Notes: generated by a model not told the origin, from the sequence alone. Positions 1 to 12,313 are shown, counted from the first letter of the stretch. The stretch is 64,000 bases of DNA from Scolanthus callimorphus (GCA_033964015.1 CM066912.1:9230015-9294014), one strand, 5' to 3'. Translations and numbers: made by a program.

Positions 1-349
1 ATCACAATGCATAAAGACAGTGGGAGCCTCAATTTGAAGTCGAAAAAGTTGTCAATACCAACGAGAAACTGATGAAATGAAAACAACTGAAGCTTGAATT
101 GAAACAAAAGACAAACTCGAGGAAACTATTCGGACTGTATTTATGCGCCGTTGAAGCTTATTTTTGGAAGCGGAAGAAGCAGGGGAATTCATAAAAAAAT
201 GAAGATGCTCGAGAAACATCATTCTCTTAGTCGGCATTTGTTTTTTGTTCGCACGAGGGGCCTGAGACGAGATTGAAGACCACAGGCATCCCACGCAGAT
301 TTGCATCACTATATTGATATGCATGACTCTAATAAATGCCTGTGCACAG

Positions 350-608
350 GTGGCCCGACGGCAAATACTGCATCTACAAGAAAGGCCAACAATGCCCCGA
401 TGGTATGGATGAGGGGTTTGTGATCTGGGATGACGAAAACAAAGACAATAAGAATTCAAAGAGAGGGACACTCCCAGAGGGACATTATGACGAAGATACA
501 AAAATACTCTTCTGCTGCAGCGGCACTGGGGACTGGGACCAACCGATTCGCCTTCCACGTGACCGCCCATTCTATTTGTTCGCATACGAAGCAGACAAGT
601 GTCAAAAG
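350..608 (+). CDS. ApeC gene, exon a (ApeC core)
   Basis: The acceptor is TGTGCACAG before the exon and the donor is AAG|GTAAAA. The first base completes a codon from the missing upstream exon. The exon then reads WPDGKYCIYKK and runs to DKCQK in phase 0 (86 full codons). A 17 bp tandem repeat begins about 25 bp past the donor. Confidence 0.85.
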
Positions 609-3600
609 GTAAAATTCGTCGCAAGACGAGATCGACTCGTGTGAATGATCGACTCGTGTGAATGATCAACTCGTGTGAATGATCGACTCGTGTGAATGAT
701 CGACTCGTGTGAATGATCGACTCGTGTGTTGTGACCCGCGACAAGCTTACGTCAAGATTCCTCGTCCACTCGTTCTAGATCACACATGTTTGATTTTCAA
801 ATCGTCCCCGACAAAAAAATCGCCTCGTGTATGGCGGCGCGCGGTATTTTGTTGTAAACTCGTGGCTGGTGCGGTCACCGCACACGACGAGCAGTCCAAC
901 ATGGTCTCAAAACTTAAAATGAGAATTATCATCAATTGTTAAATGGTCTTGAAATGAGGATTATCATCAATTGTTAAATGGTCTTGAAATGAGGATTATC
1001 ATCATTCTGGTGACATGGTTATTTGACATACGCAAGTGTCCGACATGGTTGTAGGTTGAAGTAGTACAGTTGTAAGGGAGCGCTGTTAAGGGTGGTTAGG
1101 GTAGGAGTCAGGGACTGATTTTTTTTTTGGTTCGGACTATTTTTGGATGATGTTCATTTATATACATTGCTTCGTTCTATTTATGTTTTTATAAATAAAA
1201 TAGAACGAAGATAATAATAATATAGTCACGTCCCCCAAATGATGATAATCCTCAATTCAAGGCCATTTAACAATTGATGATAATCCTCATTTTAAGTTCG
1301 AAGTCATGTTGAGCAGTCAGGGTTTTTGTCTTGCGACGACTGGGACTGCGACTGGGACTGGGACAGGGATCCGGGATCTTTGGGTCGGAACCGGGATCAA
1401 AAACGTATGTGGATGCGTATCCCTTTACATAGGGCAGAAACTGGATGCAAACAATTCTGAAATATAAATTTATCAGTTGCCTATAGCGCACCATGCTTGG
1501 AGGTATTAAGGACATGATTAAAATAATGCCAGCATGGTTTTACTCTAACCTTCACTTGAATTTTTTTGCATGAATTTTGAATTGTTCACAATAGGTGGTT
1601 CCTTTGCTTATTTTGTCAGGCGCTCACTTAATTGCAGTGTCCTTTATGGACGTAGCGCCATATAAACCTCATTCAATAAACGTTGCTTTCCCGGCGCACT
1701 TGGTCGCTGAGGCGCGGAATATAATACGATTCTTTAAACTTTATTTATTTACTTATTTATGTACATTTGAAGAACGTTTTTTTGACAGGTCAATACTAGC
1801 AGTATAGTACTTGATGATTATATTTCGTTCCACGTGTTAGGTAAAGGGGATGCACGCGACACGGGAGTTCCTGAAGTTTGATGACGAAGATCGTGGCAAT
1901 ATTGATTACGAGGGAGGAGAGATCCCATTTGGTATTCACAAAACAGAGAAAGATCACACATTATTTCTTTGTTACTACACACCAATATCTAGACCCATAG
2001 CCCACGAAAAAGGTAAGTAAAGATGAAAACTTGCATATGTTAGGCTTACGGCAAACATCGATACGTATCGATCGTGCAAGAGTCGCGCCGTTCCAGTCCA
2101 AAACAATAGTCAAGAAAGATTATAAAGTCTAATGAAGCGGCATCCTTTGGAAAAGGAAAGAAGAAGAGCGACTGAAGTTCGAAGTTTGCCGTAAGATCGA
2201 GTAAACAGAAACGTAGTTACACTCCGAGTGCAAAATTAGCAATAAGAGCAACATAATTTCTTAAGATAACCTTTGGGGTCCTTTGCAAAAAAAAAGTACA
2301 TGTATCTCAGCACTTCTCTCAGTAAGATATATGGAAAAGCGGGAAAAGGTGCGAGCTCTGCTATGCGCCGTGCTTACGTTTTGCTGGAGGGAGGAAGACC
2401 AAACATGTACCCGCTCGATTGGGATTTTTCGGCCACTAGATGTGACGTTTATTTTTCAACTCGTAAATTATGTAAATTGGATTACAGTACTAACTGAATC
2501 ACTTCAGCAAAAGGTGGGGAAGAAAAAACCGCCACCCACATTATCTGATTATCTAAAATGGGGGACAAAAATAAGTAAACGCTTGGCTATCCAGGCTGTT
2601 CCCCGCTCCCCTGTTCAATGTTTGGGGTCCTTTGCAAAAAAAGTACATGTATTAAAAGCTTTTGCAGTGTGGAAGACATATTATATTTGTCATAGTTACA
2701 GTCGCTTACCTTTGATTACCCTTTATGTATCTGTATTCACTCTTTGTCCTTTTATCTTTTTTCTTAACTTGTATTTGCCCGAATCCTGATAAAAATAGAA
2801 AAATAGAGGATTATATCATGGGTGCGTGGGGATATGGAGTTTGTCTCAATCTCCAAGTTACCTGTTACCTATCCTCCTCGTGCCTGGTGGCACATAGGGC
2901 CTTCACAGCGTTCCTCCACTTCCCCCCTGTTCGCAACCTTTGCCCGCACCTCTTCCCATGTCCTCCACCCCGCCTCGCCTTTCTCCCTCTCCACAGTCCT
3001 TCTCTAAGTTGTCTTTAGTCTTTCGCGTTCCCGTCTCCCTTCAGGTGCTCAGGTCATGGCTACGCTGCAGTAACTTTCTCGATCCTGTCTCAACACGTGG
3101 CCTATTGATCTCCAAGTGCCCATGTATTATTGTCTTTTGTCGATTTTATTTCGAGTGGATGAATTCGCGATAGACATAAAATGTATAGTTTATAATATAT
3201 AGATTTAGGCAATGCCTAAAAGCGGAACTCCAATCATACACACCCCACGTCTTACTCACAGGGAGCTCACCTTTACAGTTTAAATCAAGAAAATTCATGT
3301 TACCATTATATGGCAATGATAGTATTAGCGCGTTCTGATATGCTAACAAGTCGCAGTTCACGACCGGCAAAAGATAATCTCCTTGAAATAAAAATGAAAA
3401 ATAATAAGATTTTCAGCGAAATCCACAGCAAAGAATACTTGACATAGTATTTTTCTCATTGTACTAACTAAATCTAACATGTGACAAAGGAAAATCAAGG
3501 CTAGAATATCAGTAAAGATTACTCAAAACTGTAATTCGAGTTTAGCCGGAGAAAAAGAAACCTCGAGGGAGCCAACTAAAGCAGCAAAACGTACAAGTTA

Positions 3601-6600
3601 CATGTAAAGTCAGAATTTTCTCATCAGGAATGCAATAACTTGGAAGCTAAAAATATAAATAGCATAAGAAGCAATTTCAAGCTTTGTGCTTACCGATAAC
3701 TGATAGTGAAGTCGTTTCTTTCCTCCGAAAGTCTCCGTCGTGTTGAGTTGAATTCATTCTTACTTGGCAAGCTTTTGCACAAAGGCAATTTTCCTAAATA
3801 TATTATTCGGCTAAAACCATTGCAATTTTCTGTTATTGTCAATCCTGTTCAATCCAGTTCTGGCTCCCTGTTCGATCTCATATGAGTATTCGAAGAACAC
3901 GTCGTTTGCAGCTTTTACGAAAGAAACTGTTGTTTTTCTTCAGAAGAACGCCGAAGTCTTGCTTCGCCGTGGGCCGGGTTTTCTTTAATCTAGCCTTTGA
4001 ATCTTTTGCAACTCCCTCATAATTTCTCCAAAATGACTAAACAACATTATAAAATTTCGGCGAAGGAATCGAATCCGAAGTATTTTGACAATCATTAGAG
4101 AATTCTTCTGAGCAAATTTGGCGTGGTTCGCACCCACGAGTTTGACTCAACAAAAATTATGAACTCGAGTTAGCCGACGCGGGCGCGTGTTTTGTGAGTT
4201 TTTTCGGCGGGAAAATGAAGGAGCGACTTCCGGTCCGTGTCCTCTGCCAAGCACCGCGTCAAAGCACCGCGGCGCTGTGCTGGAGGACAAACTGACGCGC
4301 GCGCTCAGTGATCCAAGACGGACTGTGATTGGCTGTGTACACGGGTCGCCAAAAACGCAAGTGCGCATGCGTAAATAAGAGCCCGCGATGTTTTCGTAAG
4401 CCGCTGAACGTATCGTTTTGGCTTGGATGGGTTGCTTTCTCATGTGACGTTGAATGATACGTATGGGGCTCCACTCCGTGCCTTCGGCACGGGGAGTTCC
4501 GCAATAATAAACTGAAATAGCTGTCGTCGTCATGGTTATCGCTGCTGATATCCGTTTGAATTCATAGACAAGAAGCTCCATGCCATCTTCAAGGCGGACA
4601 AGTCCTCTATGAACAAAAAAGTCGACAAACTTGAAGAAATGGAGAAACTTCGTAATTCTGAGAAAATGATGGATGCGTTCTTGGCAAGCACGGCTCCACA
4701 TACAGAGGAAACGGACAAGAGCGAGAGAACTAAAACCATCATTAAAACAATACGGGTGAGGAACTTGAGCCATATGCTTTCATAGTTTAAAGAGCCCTTG
4801 TCAGCCACGCCTTTGTTGTTGTTTTCAGTCTATATTAGACAACGAATTACGTGTAGAAATCTTGAAATAGTCTTCTAAAAACAAAGTTTTATTATTCATT
4901 TATCGAGGTCAATCGAAAATATTGCACTACATCCCCTAAATTAGCCGATGGAAATGGATGCTTTCTCTGTCTCGGTATGTTGCTAGGCTGACAAAATGGA
5001 GGCTGACAGAGGCTCTTTAACAAGCAAGAACTCTAAAAGCTCTGCGTTTTGGTGTGCGCAATCATCCTGTTTGGGTCGCAGAGAAAAGGCATACAACTGC
5101 ACAACCCTCAATCGCTCACAGAGTTCGACTCACTACGCAGAAAATGGTCGCGCACATGTTAGCGGAAAAAGACCGTTCTCGTACCCAGAGCTTCCCGGCT
5201 CGTCTACTCGCAGGGGAGGCTCTGCTGACATCCATTTGAAGGCCTTCTCTGATTGGCTGATTTTGAACCTTGGGCGTCTGGCGCAGAAAGTTGTTTCTTT
5301 CTCACGCATGCGCCAATGGCTGTCACCAGAGCCTCCCCCGCGAGGTCACGAGCCGGGGAGCTCTGGGTTCGAGAATGGTAAAAGAACTAAGACGAAATTC
5401 AGATTCGTGATGTTCATCATTCATTAGCAGAGGCTTCATTTACACCTATTACAGAAAATGTTGCACCTTCACAACTATCTGTTATAGCCGGTGCGATGTT
5501 TCATGGGAACAATTACATGTACTTATACCAAAACAAAAATGATGGACACTGTATTTTTTTAGGATAAATAGGCGTACCTATCACCCAGTGCCAAATTATT
5601 CTACAATACACGCTATAAACCGAATTCATACTTCACTTTTTCCAGATAAAGATGAAAGAGACTTTTATTTCAGTCAAAAATCATGCTCTTCAAGAGATAA
5701 ATTCGGACTACAAATGTTCTGAAAACTGCGTACCATTTGATTAAATATTGACAGAATTAAAGGAGTTTAAACATACAGAGATTTGTATGGAATTTTCGCT
5801 AGAAGCCTTTTACTAACCTCGTTTTGGTGTATTTAGACTACTTCAGATACTTATATCTCGTCCATTATTCACTGGTTTCAGTTCAACTTAAAACATTTTT
5901 AGAAGTCAACAAGTGCTATAGCTTTTAATAATATTCCTTTCAAAATCTCTAATAGGTTTAAATTTTCAGTCCTTATGCAAATGAGAAGCGGCCATTATTG
6001 AATAAGGTCTATAGTTTCTCCCATGACGAATTGCGGTCTACACATACAGTTGTAACAGTGCAACCGTGTCTGAAATAGGTATTTAACATGTGGTTCGCAG
6101 GAACCAGGTGAAGAATAGGGCTAGTGCAGCCTTAAGCCCTGGCCAAACGAAACGCAAGTTCACGCAAGTCGACGCAAGTTTTGTAACTTGCGTCGACTTG
6201 CGCTCGTTTGGCCACCAACTTGCGATGACTTGCGCGGACTTGCGATGACTTGCGTCCACTTTGAACATGTTCAAATTTTCACGCAACTTGCGACAACTTG
6301 CGTCTCGTTTGGCCACCACATCGCAAGTGTACGCAAGTCGATGCAAGTTTCCAATTTTCTTCGTTTTCCGAATTAACGAAATATTATGACCAAAACAAGT
6401 CATGAAAATATTGCTCTTATATTTCTAGCTGTTATTTTCAAGAAACTGGGTGAGATTTCTTTATTTTTCTTGTCTTTTTTACTAAGAAAAATACTAGCTT
6501 GAGCGCGCGCTAGTGTTCGAAAGTGGTGTGATCATGTCGTCATTAGCGGGCGCAAAGCACCAAAACACTCAACTTGCATCAAAACTTGCATCTCGTTTGG

Positions 6601-7449
6601 CCACCTCAACGCAAGTGAGCGCAAGTCTGTGCAAGTCACAACTTGCATCGACTTGCGTGAACTTGCGTTTCGTTTGGCCAGGGCTTTAGTCCCTGGCGTC
6701 TTGGGCGGACCTCCTGTGGTTATGTAGGTGAACATCACCTGGGACGAGTTCGTCTCTGCTCTTGCGCTTTCTCGCGGTTCATTGAGCACAGGAAGACCGT
6801 ACGCCAGGGACTAGTGAATTGAGACTCAATTAAAGAGCTTGTGTCAGCGGCCATTTTCACAGCATAGCAACATACCAAGTTGATGAAAGCATCATTTCCA
6901 TGGGCTGGTTTAGAGAGTGTTTAGCAATGTCCCGATTGAATTTGGTAAATCAAACCTGGAACTTTGTTTTTAGATGTTGATTAAGATATTGATACATGTA
7001 ATTCGTGTTCCCTCAATAGCAATGGAGTGGCTGTCGACTCGGGCATTTTAAGATTCATTTCTAACTGAACAAGTTGCGTCAATTTATTCCTGCAGGTGTC
7101 CGAGCGTGTTAAGGACAGTACGGCGTCCATTGTCGCTACCACAATGGGAATAGTACTTGGGGCGGTGCTTATAGGTGGGTTTATAATGCTGATCGTATCC
7201 CGACGGCGCGCCGATCCCTCACGAGCAGATCCCGATACAATGAAGGACCAAACATTAACATTTACGAACTCTTCCCGACGGAGTAGTTACGTGACGTCGG
7301 ATGACGAGGTGGAGTTTACGGAGGGTGAATACGAGGACGAGCTGGTCGAGGATCAGTACCTACCGTCCGACTCTGAACTGAAGTCGGGACTGGAACTCAT
7401 GTACTTTAAACAGCAGAGACATTATTGGACTCGTAACAAAAAGCCTTAA
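350..7449 (+). CDS. ApeC-domain single-pass membrane protein, 3' part (4 exons)
   Basis: Exons join as 350-608, 1841-2012, 4568-4755 and 7096-7449 with compatible phases (0, 1, 0), giving 323 visible residues plus stop. The first two exons encode the second half of an ApeC (apextrin C-terminal) domain, recognised by YCIYKKGQQCPDG, WDDE, the LPEGHYDEDTKILFCC block, LPRDRPFYLF, CQKVKGM and CYYTP. Exon 3 is highly charged and looks like a short coiled coil. Exon 4 has a ~23-residue hydrophobic helix followed by RRR, which suggests type I topology, then a Ser-rich and acidic tail. ApeC proteins of cnidarians, echinoderms and amphioxus are linked to adhesion and, in amphioxus, to binding bacterial cell wall; the role here is inferred only. 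The signal peptide and the first ApeC half must lie left of the window. It is the only clear gene on this strand before COPB1, which converges on it. Confidence 0.85.
633..729. repeat. 17 bp tandem repeat
   Basis: About six copies of a unit like GAATGATCGACTCGTGT lie just downstream of the ApeC exon-a donor. Copies differ by single bases (one has CAACTC in place of CGACTC). Confidence 0.85.
901..1310. repeat. Inverted array of ~40 bp units with central hairpin
   Basis: The unit ATGAGGATTATCATCAATTG and its flanks occur two to three times at 901-1005 and recur inverted at 1238-1308. Between them, 1170-1211 holds a hairpin with arms ending CTTCGTTCTATTTAT. This looks like a degenerate fold-back element in the ApeC intron. 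Confidence 0.6.
1841..2012 (+). CDS. ApeC gene, exon b (ApeC end)
   Basis: The acceptor is CGTGTTAG| and the donor is AAAAAG|GTAAGT. It continues the domain as VKGMHATREFLKFDDE and ends near FLCYYTPISRP. It is too short on its own to be seen as a long ORF, but it carries the conserved VKGM and CYY signatures and leaves phase 1. Confidence 0.85.
2013..4567 (+). other. ApeC intron b; nothing coding seen
   Basis: There is no credible exon in this 2.5 kb intron. One ~33 bp direct repeat (TTTGGGGTCCTTTGCAAAAA) occurs at 2272 and again at 2620. Open frames here lack conserved motifs. Confidence 0.5.
4568..4755 (+). CDS. ApeC gene, exon c (charged coiled-coil linker)
   Basis: The acceptor is GAATTCATAG| and the donor is CGG|GTGAGG. 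It completes the phase-1 codon to read DKKLHAIFKADKSSMNKKV and continues through KVDKLEEMEKL with heptad-like spacing, forming a juxtamembrane stalk of 62 codons. A 226 bp MITE starts about 35 bp past the donor. Confidence 0.75.
4791..5016. mobile_element. MITE with TTAA target duplication (copy 1)
   Basis: This 226 bp element has termini AGAGCCCTTGTCAGCC and GGCTGACAGAGGCTCT, and is flanked on both sides by TTAA (4787-4790 and 5017-5020). It carries no ORF. An inverted copy of the same family lies at 29069-29293. TTAA duplication is typical of piggyBac-like or Kolobok-like families, but the superfamily is not proven. Confidence 0.8.
5176..5378. mobile_element. Palindromic MITE, CCCAGAGC-ended family
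   Basis: The imperfect palindrome starts TCTCGTACCCAGAGCTTCCC and ends GAGCTCTGGGTTCGAGAATG. It has matching inner GGGGAGGCTCTG and CAGAGCCTCCCCC blocks. The same family forms the cluster at 54.3-55.4 kb. Confidence 0.75.
6135..6685. mobile_element. PIF/Harbinger-like MITE with CGCAAGT arrays
   Basis: This 551 bp element has termini AGCCCTGGCCAAACGAAACG and its inverse, and is flanked by TTA (6132-6134 and 6686-6688). Many copies of ACGCAAGT or ACTTGCGT fill the subterminal regions. The 3 bp TTA duplication fits PIF/Harbinger. One end of a relative survives near 26901. No transposase is present. Confidence 0.75.
6688..6812. repeat. Short TIR element abutting the TTA-flanked MITE
   Basis: The ends are AGTCCCTGGCGT and ACGCCAGGGACT, about 100 bp apart. 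The left end overlaps the TTA duplication of the preceding element, so it may be a separate small MITE or a decayed target. Confidence 0.45.
7096..7449 (+). CDS. ApeC gene, last exon (TM helix and cytoplasmic tail)
   Basis: The acceptor is TTCCTGCAG| and entry is in phase 0 (VSERVKDST). A hydrophobic segment follows at exon residues ~12-34 (IVATTMGIVLGAVLIGG and on), then SRRRADPSR as a stop-transfer signal. The tail contains an SSRRSS cluster and the acidic run DDEVEFTEGEYEDE. It ends at TAA 7447-7449. No known signalling motif was recognised in the tail. Confidence 0.85.
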   Translation: MSERVKDSTASIVATTMGIVLGAVLIGGFIMLIVSRRRADPSRADPDTMKDQTLTFTNSSRRSSYVTSDDEVEFTEGEYEDELVEDQYLPSDSELKSGLELMYFKQQRHYWTRNKKP

Positions 7450-8246
7450 ATATGAGGCGGTTATAATATAGTCGCCATAGACCTCCTCGGCTTGGGCGTA
7501 ATGTTTTCCCATTTCAGATCACATGGCATTCCCATGGGTATTCTTTCTTTATTCTTCTGCTATGCACCGAAGGATATATGAATATGGATGCAGCCCAAAC
7601 AAAGAAAGATTATTCAAATGAATGTCACGCGACCTGAAAAAGGAAAACATAACGCCCAAGCAAGGAAGTATTCATCACGGTGCGGTTTATGACTGGAATC
7701 GTAGCAAGAAGCCTTATAGAAGAGGAAGTTAGCGGATAAGAAGTTGGTTCTACATATTTTGGAAAAGTTTGCACCCCCACAAAAAAAGGCCGTCCACTGT
7801 GCGTCATAGGCCGCAAATAAGTACACCAAAACAGAATCAAGCATCATCACCCTGCAAATGATAAATGCTAATTATAAGGGTCATTCTTTTACTTTTAGAC
7901 AGCTATTTCTCAGAAAAACTTGCATAGTCACGACGTTGTAGTCCGCTGTGCGCCATGGTAGAAACTAAGAAGAACTAAATTCTCGTGTTGACCCTGCAAA
8001 AATGTTCTTGCGATATACTGCGGGTATAATCGTTAGGCACAAGCACGGTGATCATTATGGCTCCATGACATGACATGCAGGCTATAACAGTTGTAACATC
8101 CCTTTCTGAAATAGCTTGTATATCAAGTTATTGCTCACGGAAGAGAAGTGTAACCAAAAACCAAAAGTTCGGTTTCAATAGTCATAGGAAATGGGAATTT
8201 GATTTTTTAAAGAACATTCTAAGCTCTTTGTATTTTCATAAATAAA
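7450..8246 (+). other. Probable 3' UTR of the ApeC gene
   Basis: This stretch is non-coding after the TAA. The first canonical poly(A) signal seen is AATAAA at 8241-8246, giving a 3' UTR of about 0.8 kb. An earlier non-canonical site cannot be excluded. No conserved RNA element was recognised. Confidence 0.45.
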
Positions 8247-8955
8247 GTTTGACAAAATTACGTACAGCGTTGTCGGTATTACTGTCCGCCATTGAGCCAT
8301 TAAAGAAGAGTCGAGAAGAGGTCCAAACAACGGTACTCTATACGTATCCAGTTAATTTGCCGATATCTCATGATATAGCTTCTAATGACTCACGGTGAAC
8401 ACCCTACCATTATGCTCTTTGCTCTGTATGAAGAGAACAACACATTTCTGCAATTAAATCGGGTATCCCTTATTTGTGCTTCGAGAAAATAACCACTGGA
8501 TACTGAGGCAGGTTGTTGTACCCGGTAGCCACCACCTAATTCGCCATCCCTAGATACCTATCGGGTCAACTTCGTTGTGAGCAGCAGTCTTTTCAAGCAA
8601 ACTACTATACCAGAATGACTTAATCCTTCCATGTCCTACTCGTGCTCAGCTCCTCGCGCAGCGCATTCCTCACTTCGCCACAGGGATCCCGCGCTGCCTG
8701 CGGAGGAGGCTAAGATAGATATTACATGAAATTTAAGGTGACTCGCTCTGAATACAAAGTATACGTCCATCTGTGACCCAAACGCGAACAGGCGGCCACA
8801 AATTTCAAAAGAAACCTGATATTACGCCTGTGACCTCAAAATTAAACTAAATATAATGAAGTCCTGGCGCAAAAACCCATCTGATCCTGTAATATTTATC
8901 GATAATAACTTTTTCGACGTCCACTGTTTGGAGGGATTTTTTCGTTCGTCACTTC

Positions 8956-9334
8956 CCTGCTAGCAGAGGCCTCTTTTCTCTGCATTTCGCTGGCTGAGGT
9001 TCGCGAGGAAAAGAGACCTCTGCGCTGGGTCGAAACTCGCCTTGTTTTGCCGCCGTCCACAACCTTGGACGGTTTGCTGACCGTTTCTTGAGCGCACTAT
9101 ATGCGCACGTATATTTACAGACGTTTTCCGCTTGGGGCTCAAATAATATCAGCGGAAAAACGTCTGTAGGTATGCGTGCGCATAGAGTGGGCTCAAGAAA
9201 CGGTCAGCAAACCGTCCAAGGTTGTGAACGGCGGCAAAACAAAGCGAGTTTCGAGCCAGCCCAGAGGTCTCTTTTCCTCGCGAACCTCAGCCAGCGAAAT
9301 GCAGACAAAAGAGGCCTATGCTAGCAGGGAGGTT
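8956..9334. mobile_element. Fold-back element (long inverted repeat)
   Basis: Two arms of about 180 bp meet near 9143, with outer ends CCTGCTAGCAGAGGCCTCTT and AAGAGGCCTATGCTAGCAGG. The arms match nearly base for base, including inner AGCGGAAAAACGTCTGTA. The apparent ORFs in it are mirror images of one arm, not genes. Confidence 0.85.
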
Positions 9335-9407
9335 CGCCACGGCAGTGAAACCAAATTTCTCGAATAACTATTTAACGCTGTCATTTTGGACAAATAAAAC
9401 CCAGCAT

Positions 9408-10738
9408 GTTAATTCTTGGGTTTCAATCACGTGACTTTTGCGCGTAATTTTGCTTCCGGTCTGAATCAGCTGGAGGTCAAGGAGAAGAAGTTTTCTGAAG
9501 TTCACGAGCAAAACTTCAAATTTAGTAGCTACATTTTCTAGAAAATCACAACTATAAATGAACCTGATTCGTATTTAAACTAAATCCTAGTGTAAATACA
9601 AATTTGTAGCGATTGGAAGGTCGGGGTTTGCTTTTTTAGCCAGTTTTAACTGTGGTAAATGAGTAAAACTTAACAAACTGGCTGATATTTTATGCATCGT
9701 TTTTTAAAATGCTGGATGTTTTCACTCATTTGACTCGAAAAATAATAATTGTAATGAAAAATAGATATGTAATAGGGTTGAGAAACATTTATATGCTCCT
9801 TCTGTTCTTTGTTTCTGGACGAAAGACCTGAGAAACAGAGGTTTTGGAAGACGGTAAGTAAGTACTTGATTGCTGTTTTTTTGTCAAATTGAACTCAGAA
9901 AATCGACCCGGATCTTTTGCATACAGTTTTCCCCATACTGCAAAACAACTTTCCACATAAACAAGATTCAATTCTCAATAAGCTATTACATGTAGGTGTC
10001 AAATTTCTGTAGTTTCTAAAGTATGTTTTTACAAAACGCCTAAATTTTGACTCATTCAAAGTTGTGTTTCAGACAGCTCAACGCAGCGACAAAACTCACT
10101 TCGACATGAAACAAAAACTTGACCAAAGTTTAGCCAATGAAAAACAAATTGTATACACACGACTGGGAAAAAGAATCGAAAAGTCCATGTCGACCTAGAA
10201 TAAATAGGTAAATACCGGAGTAAATCCCGGAGGTTTTGCTGGGTTTTCGGAGTCCTTGTAAATGTTTGACAAACTTTCATTTTTGCCTACCTGCTCTGTG
10301 CTCAGTTGAAGCGAACTTCATGTGATTTATCCGTGTATCAAATGAGAAACCAATTCATCCATAGTCCTGGTGGTTTTGTGTAAATCCTTTATGATTCTCT
10401 AATCCATCCGTATAGCTACCAAACTCATTTAAACTTAATTTCACTTGGCGACAACAAGTTCTCGAGGCCACGGCGCTTTTCGGCTGCTTTTCTAGAGTCG
10501 TTTGGACCATTTCGGTTGTTTTCAGTGTTTGTATTCCTTGCTGTCTGTTTTGGGCAATCTAAAGACATCTGTTTATCTGTTTACCTAACTTGTAGAATCA
10601 GAAACAATGCGAGGAGATAACTTTTTCACAGTTTTCCATCTCGAAAAGCACTGCAGGCACGGACGTTTGACCTCCAGCTGAATTTTTAATGAGGCTCTTA
10701 AAAAACGGATGTGACGTCATATGAAACCCAAGAATTGC
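9408..10738. mobile_element. 1.3 kb element with imperfect terminal inverted repeats
   Basis: The left end AATTCTTGGGTTTCAATCAC is mirrored at the right by CATATGAAACCCAAGAATT. A second matching pair (CAGCTGGAGGTCAA and TTGACCTCCAGCTG) lies ~60 bp inside. No transposase motif was found between them, and the target duplication is not clear. Confidence 0.55.
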
Positions 10739-11216
10739 ATCATCCAAACGATCTTATTGACACGTTTTTGAGGGTAGGTTAGATTTTGGGTTGCGTCCGC
10801 ACATTGCTCGGCGATTTTCTCAGACAATGGCGCTCTTACGAACCACGTTTATCTATTATATGTGCTTATTTATTATAGAAAGTACGATACAGTAAAACAG
10901 ATTTTAAGAACATGTTAGGCTAGAATTATCCATGTGAACCCCTTGTTTCCTTATTTTCCAATCAAATAAGAACCTGTTTTAGGCTAAATATTCTAGGTTC
11001 TTATACGCGGTTTTTTATAAATATAACTTGCCTTACACGCAAACTTGAAGCATTCTATGAGTAATGAAATCTCACGTTTCGCCAAAGGGAGCCTCTTTCA
11101 CGTTTGTTGAAAACCGACCGCCCCTGATGGGATAGGGAATGTTATATCAGCATCCCCTCAATGATGATCATTACGATTACACCACACAGATATCATTATT
11201 GAATTTAATTTTTGCA

Positions 11217-11655
11217 AATAATCCCTAGCTACATTTTTAATTGGACTGTGACTCTTCTACTGTGATGATCTGACCAGGTAACAGGGTAGTAATGAGGATA
11301 TTTTTTATCATCACAATAACACCACGATATTTGTAGCTAGCCAATAATCCCTAGCTACATTTTTAACTGGACTGTGACTCTTCTGCTGTGATGATCTGAC
11401 CAGGTAAGAGGGTAGTAATGAGGTATATTTTTATCATCACAATAACACCACGATATTTGTAGCTAGCCAATAATCCCTAGCTACATTTTTAACTGGACTG
11501 TGACTCTTCTACTGTGATGATCTGACCAGGTAAGAGGGTAGTAATGAGGTATATTTTTTATCATCACAATAACACCACACTTGTATTTGTAGCTAGCCAA
11601 TAATCCCTAGCTACATTTTTAACTGGACTGTGACTCTTCTAGTATCTGATCTAGT
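11217..11655. repeat. ~126 bp tandem repeat, about 3.5 units
   Basis: Units begin AATCCCTAGCTACATTTTTA near 11219, 11345, 11471 and 11601, and contain ATGATCTGACCAGGTAA. Spacing is 126, 126 and 130 bp with few substitutions. The array sits in the gap between the two convergent genes. Confidence 0.85.
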
Positions 11656-12313
11656 GGTCTGACGTAGTGGTCTGACGTAGTATAGTAACGAGGTAATTTG
11701 ATGTTCTTGTTCCTGAAACTCAAAATGTGATCCTTCATCCTTGAAATGACAGAAAAGATCGATCTGTGATCACAAACTAAAATAAAAGTCTGATCCCTGA
11801 CCCCCAGATAGCCTAAATTAACCCTGATCCCTGATCACTATACCTTGTTAGTTAATTACTCAAGTGATTATAAGAACTTCCGCGCGCTGATTGGTCGAGA
11901 GGTTCGTTTTCTCTTGCTATAATTACCTACAGGTGATTATAACATTGAAACGATTTGGAGTGCGCGCGCGAGTTTGGTTATGATCGTGAACAAGTCCAAC
12001 AAAAACAAGTTTTTTCTCTAAAAACCTTATGAATCACTTGAGCAATTACACTAAAACATAGTCGCCTCAGGCTCCGTGATTATCGGCGAATAGTTACCTC
12101 GACTTCGTCTCGGTGACCATTCGCCGATGTACACGTCGCCTTCGGCGACTAATTGTTAATTAGTGCCCTGTAGTGATCTGACCTAACATATTGTATTAGC
12201 ACTTTTCACACGGCATCACTAATGAACACTAAGTCCTAGAAAAACTGTCTATCCGGTACGGACCGCCAATAGTGACTCAGAGAAGCTTGTGGGTCATATC
12301 CTACCTAAAGAAT

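Noticed and set aside
4147..4773. 208-codon - strand ORF
   Set aside because: It runs antisense through ApeC exon c, has no conserved motif, and the + strand reading has matching splice sites and phase.
8960..9367. Three ORFs of 60-78 codons sharing NGQQTVQGC text
   Set aside because: They are the two arms of one inverted repeat read on opposite strands.
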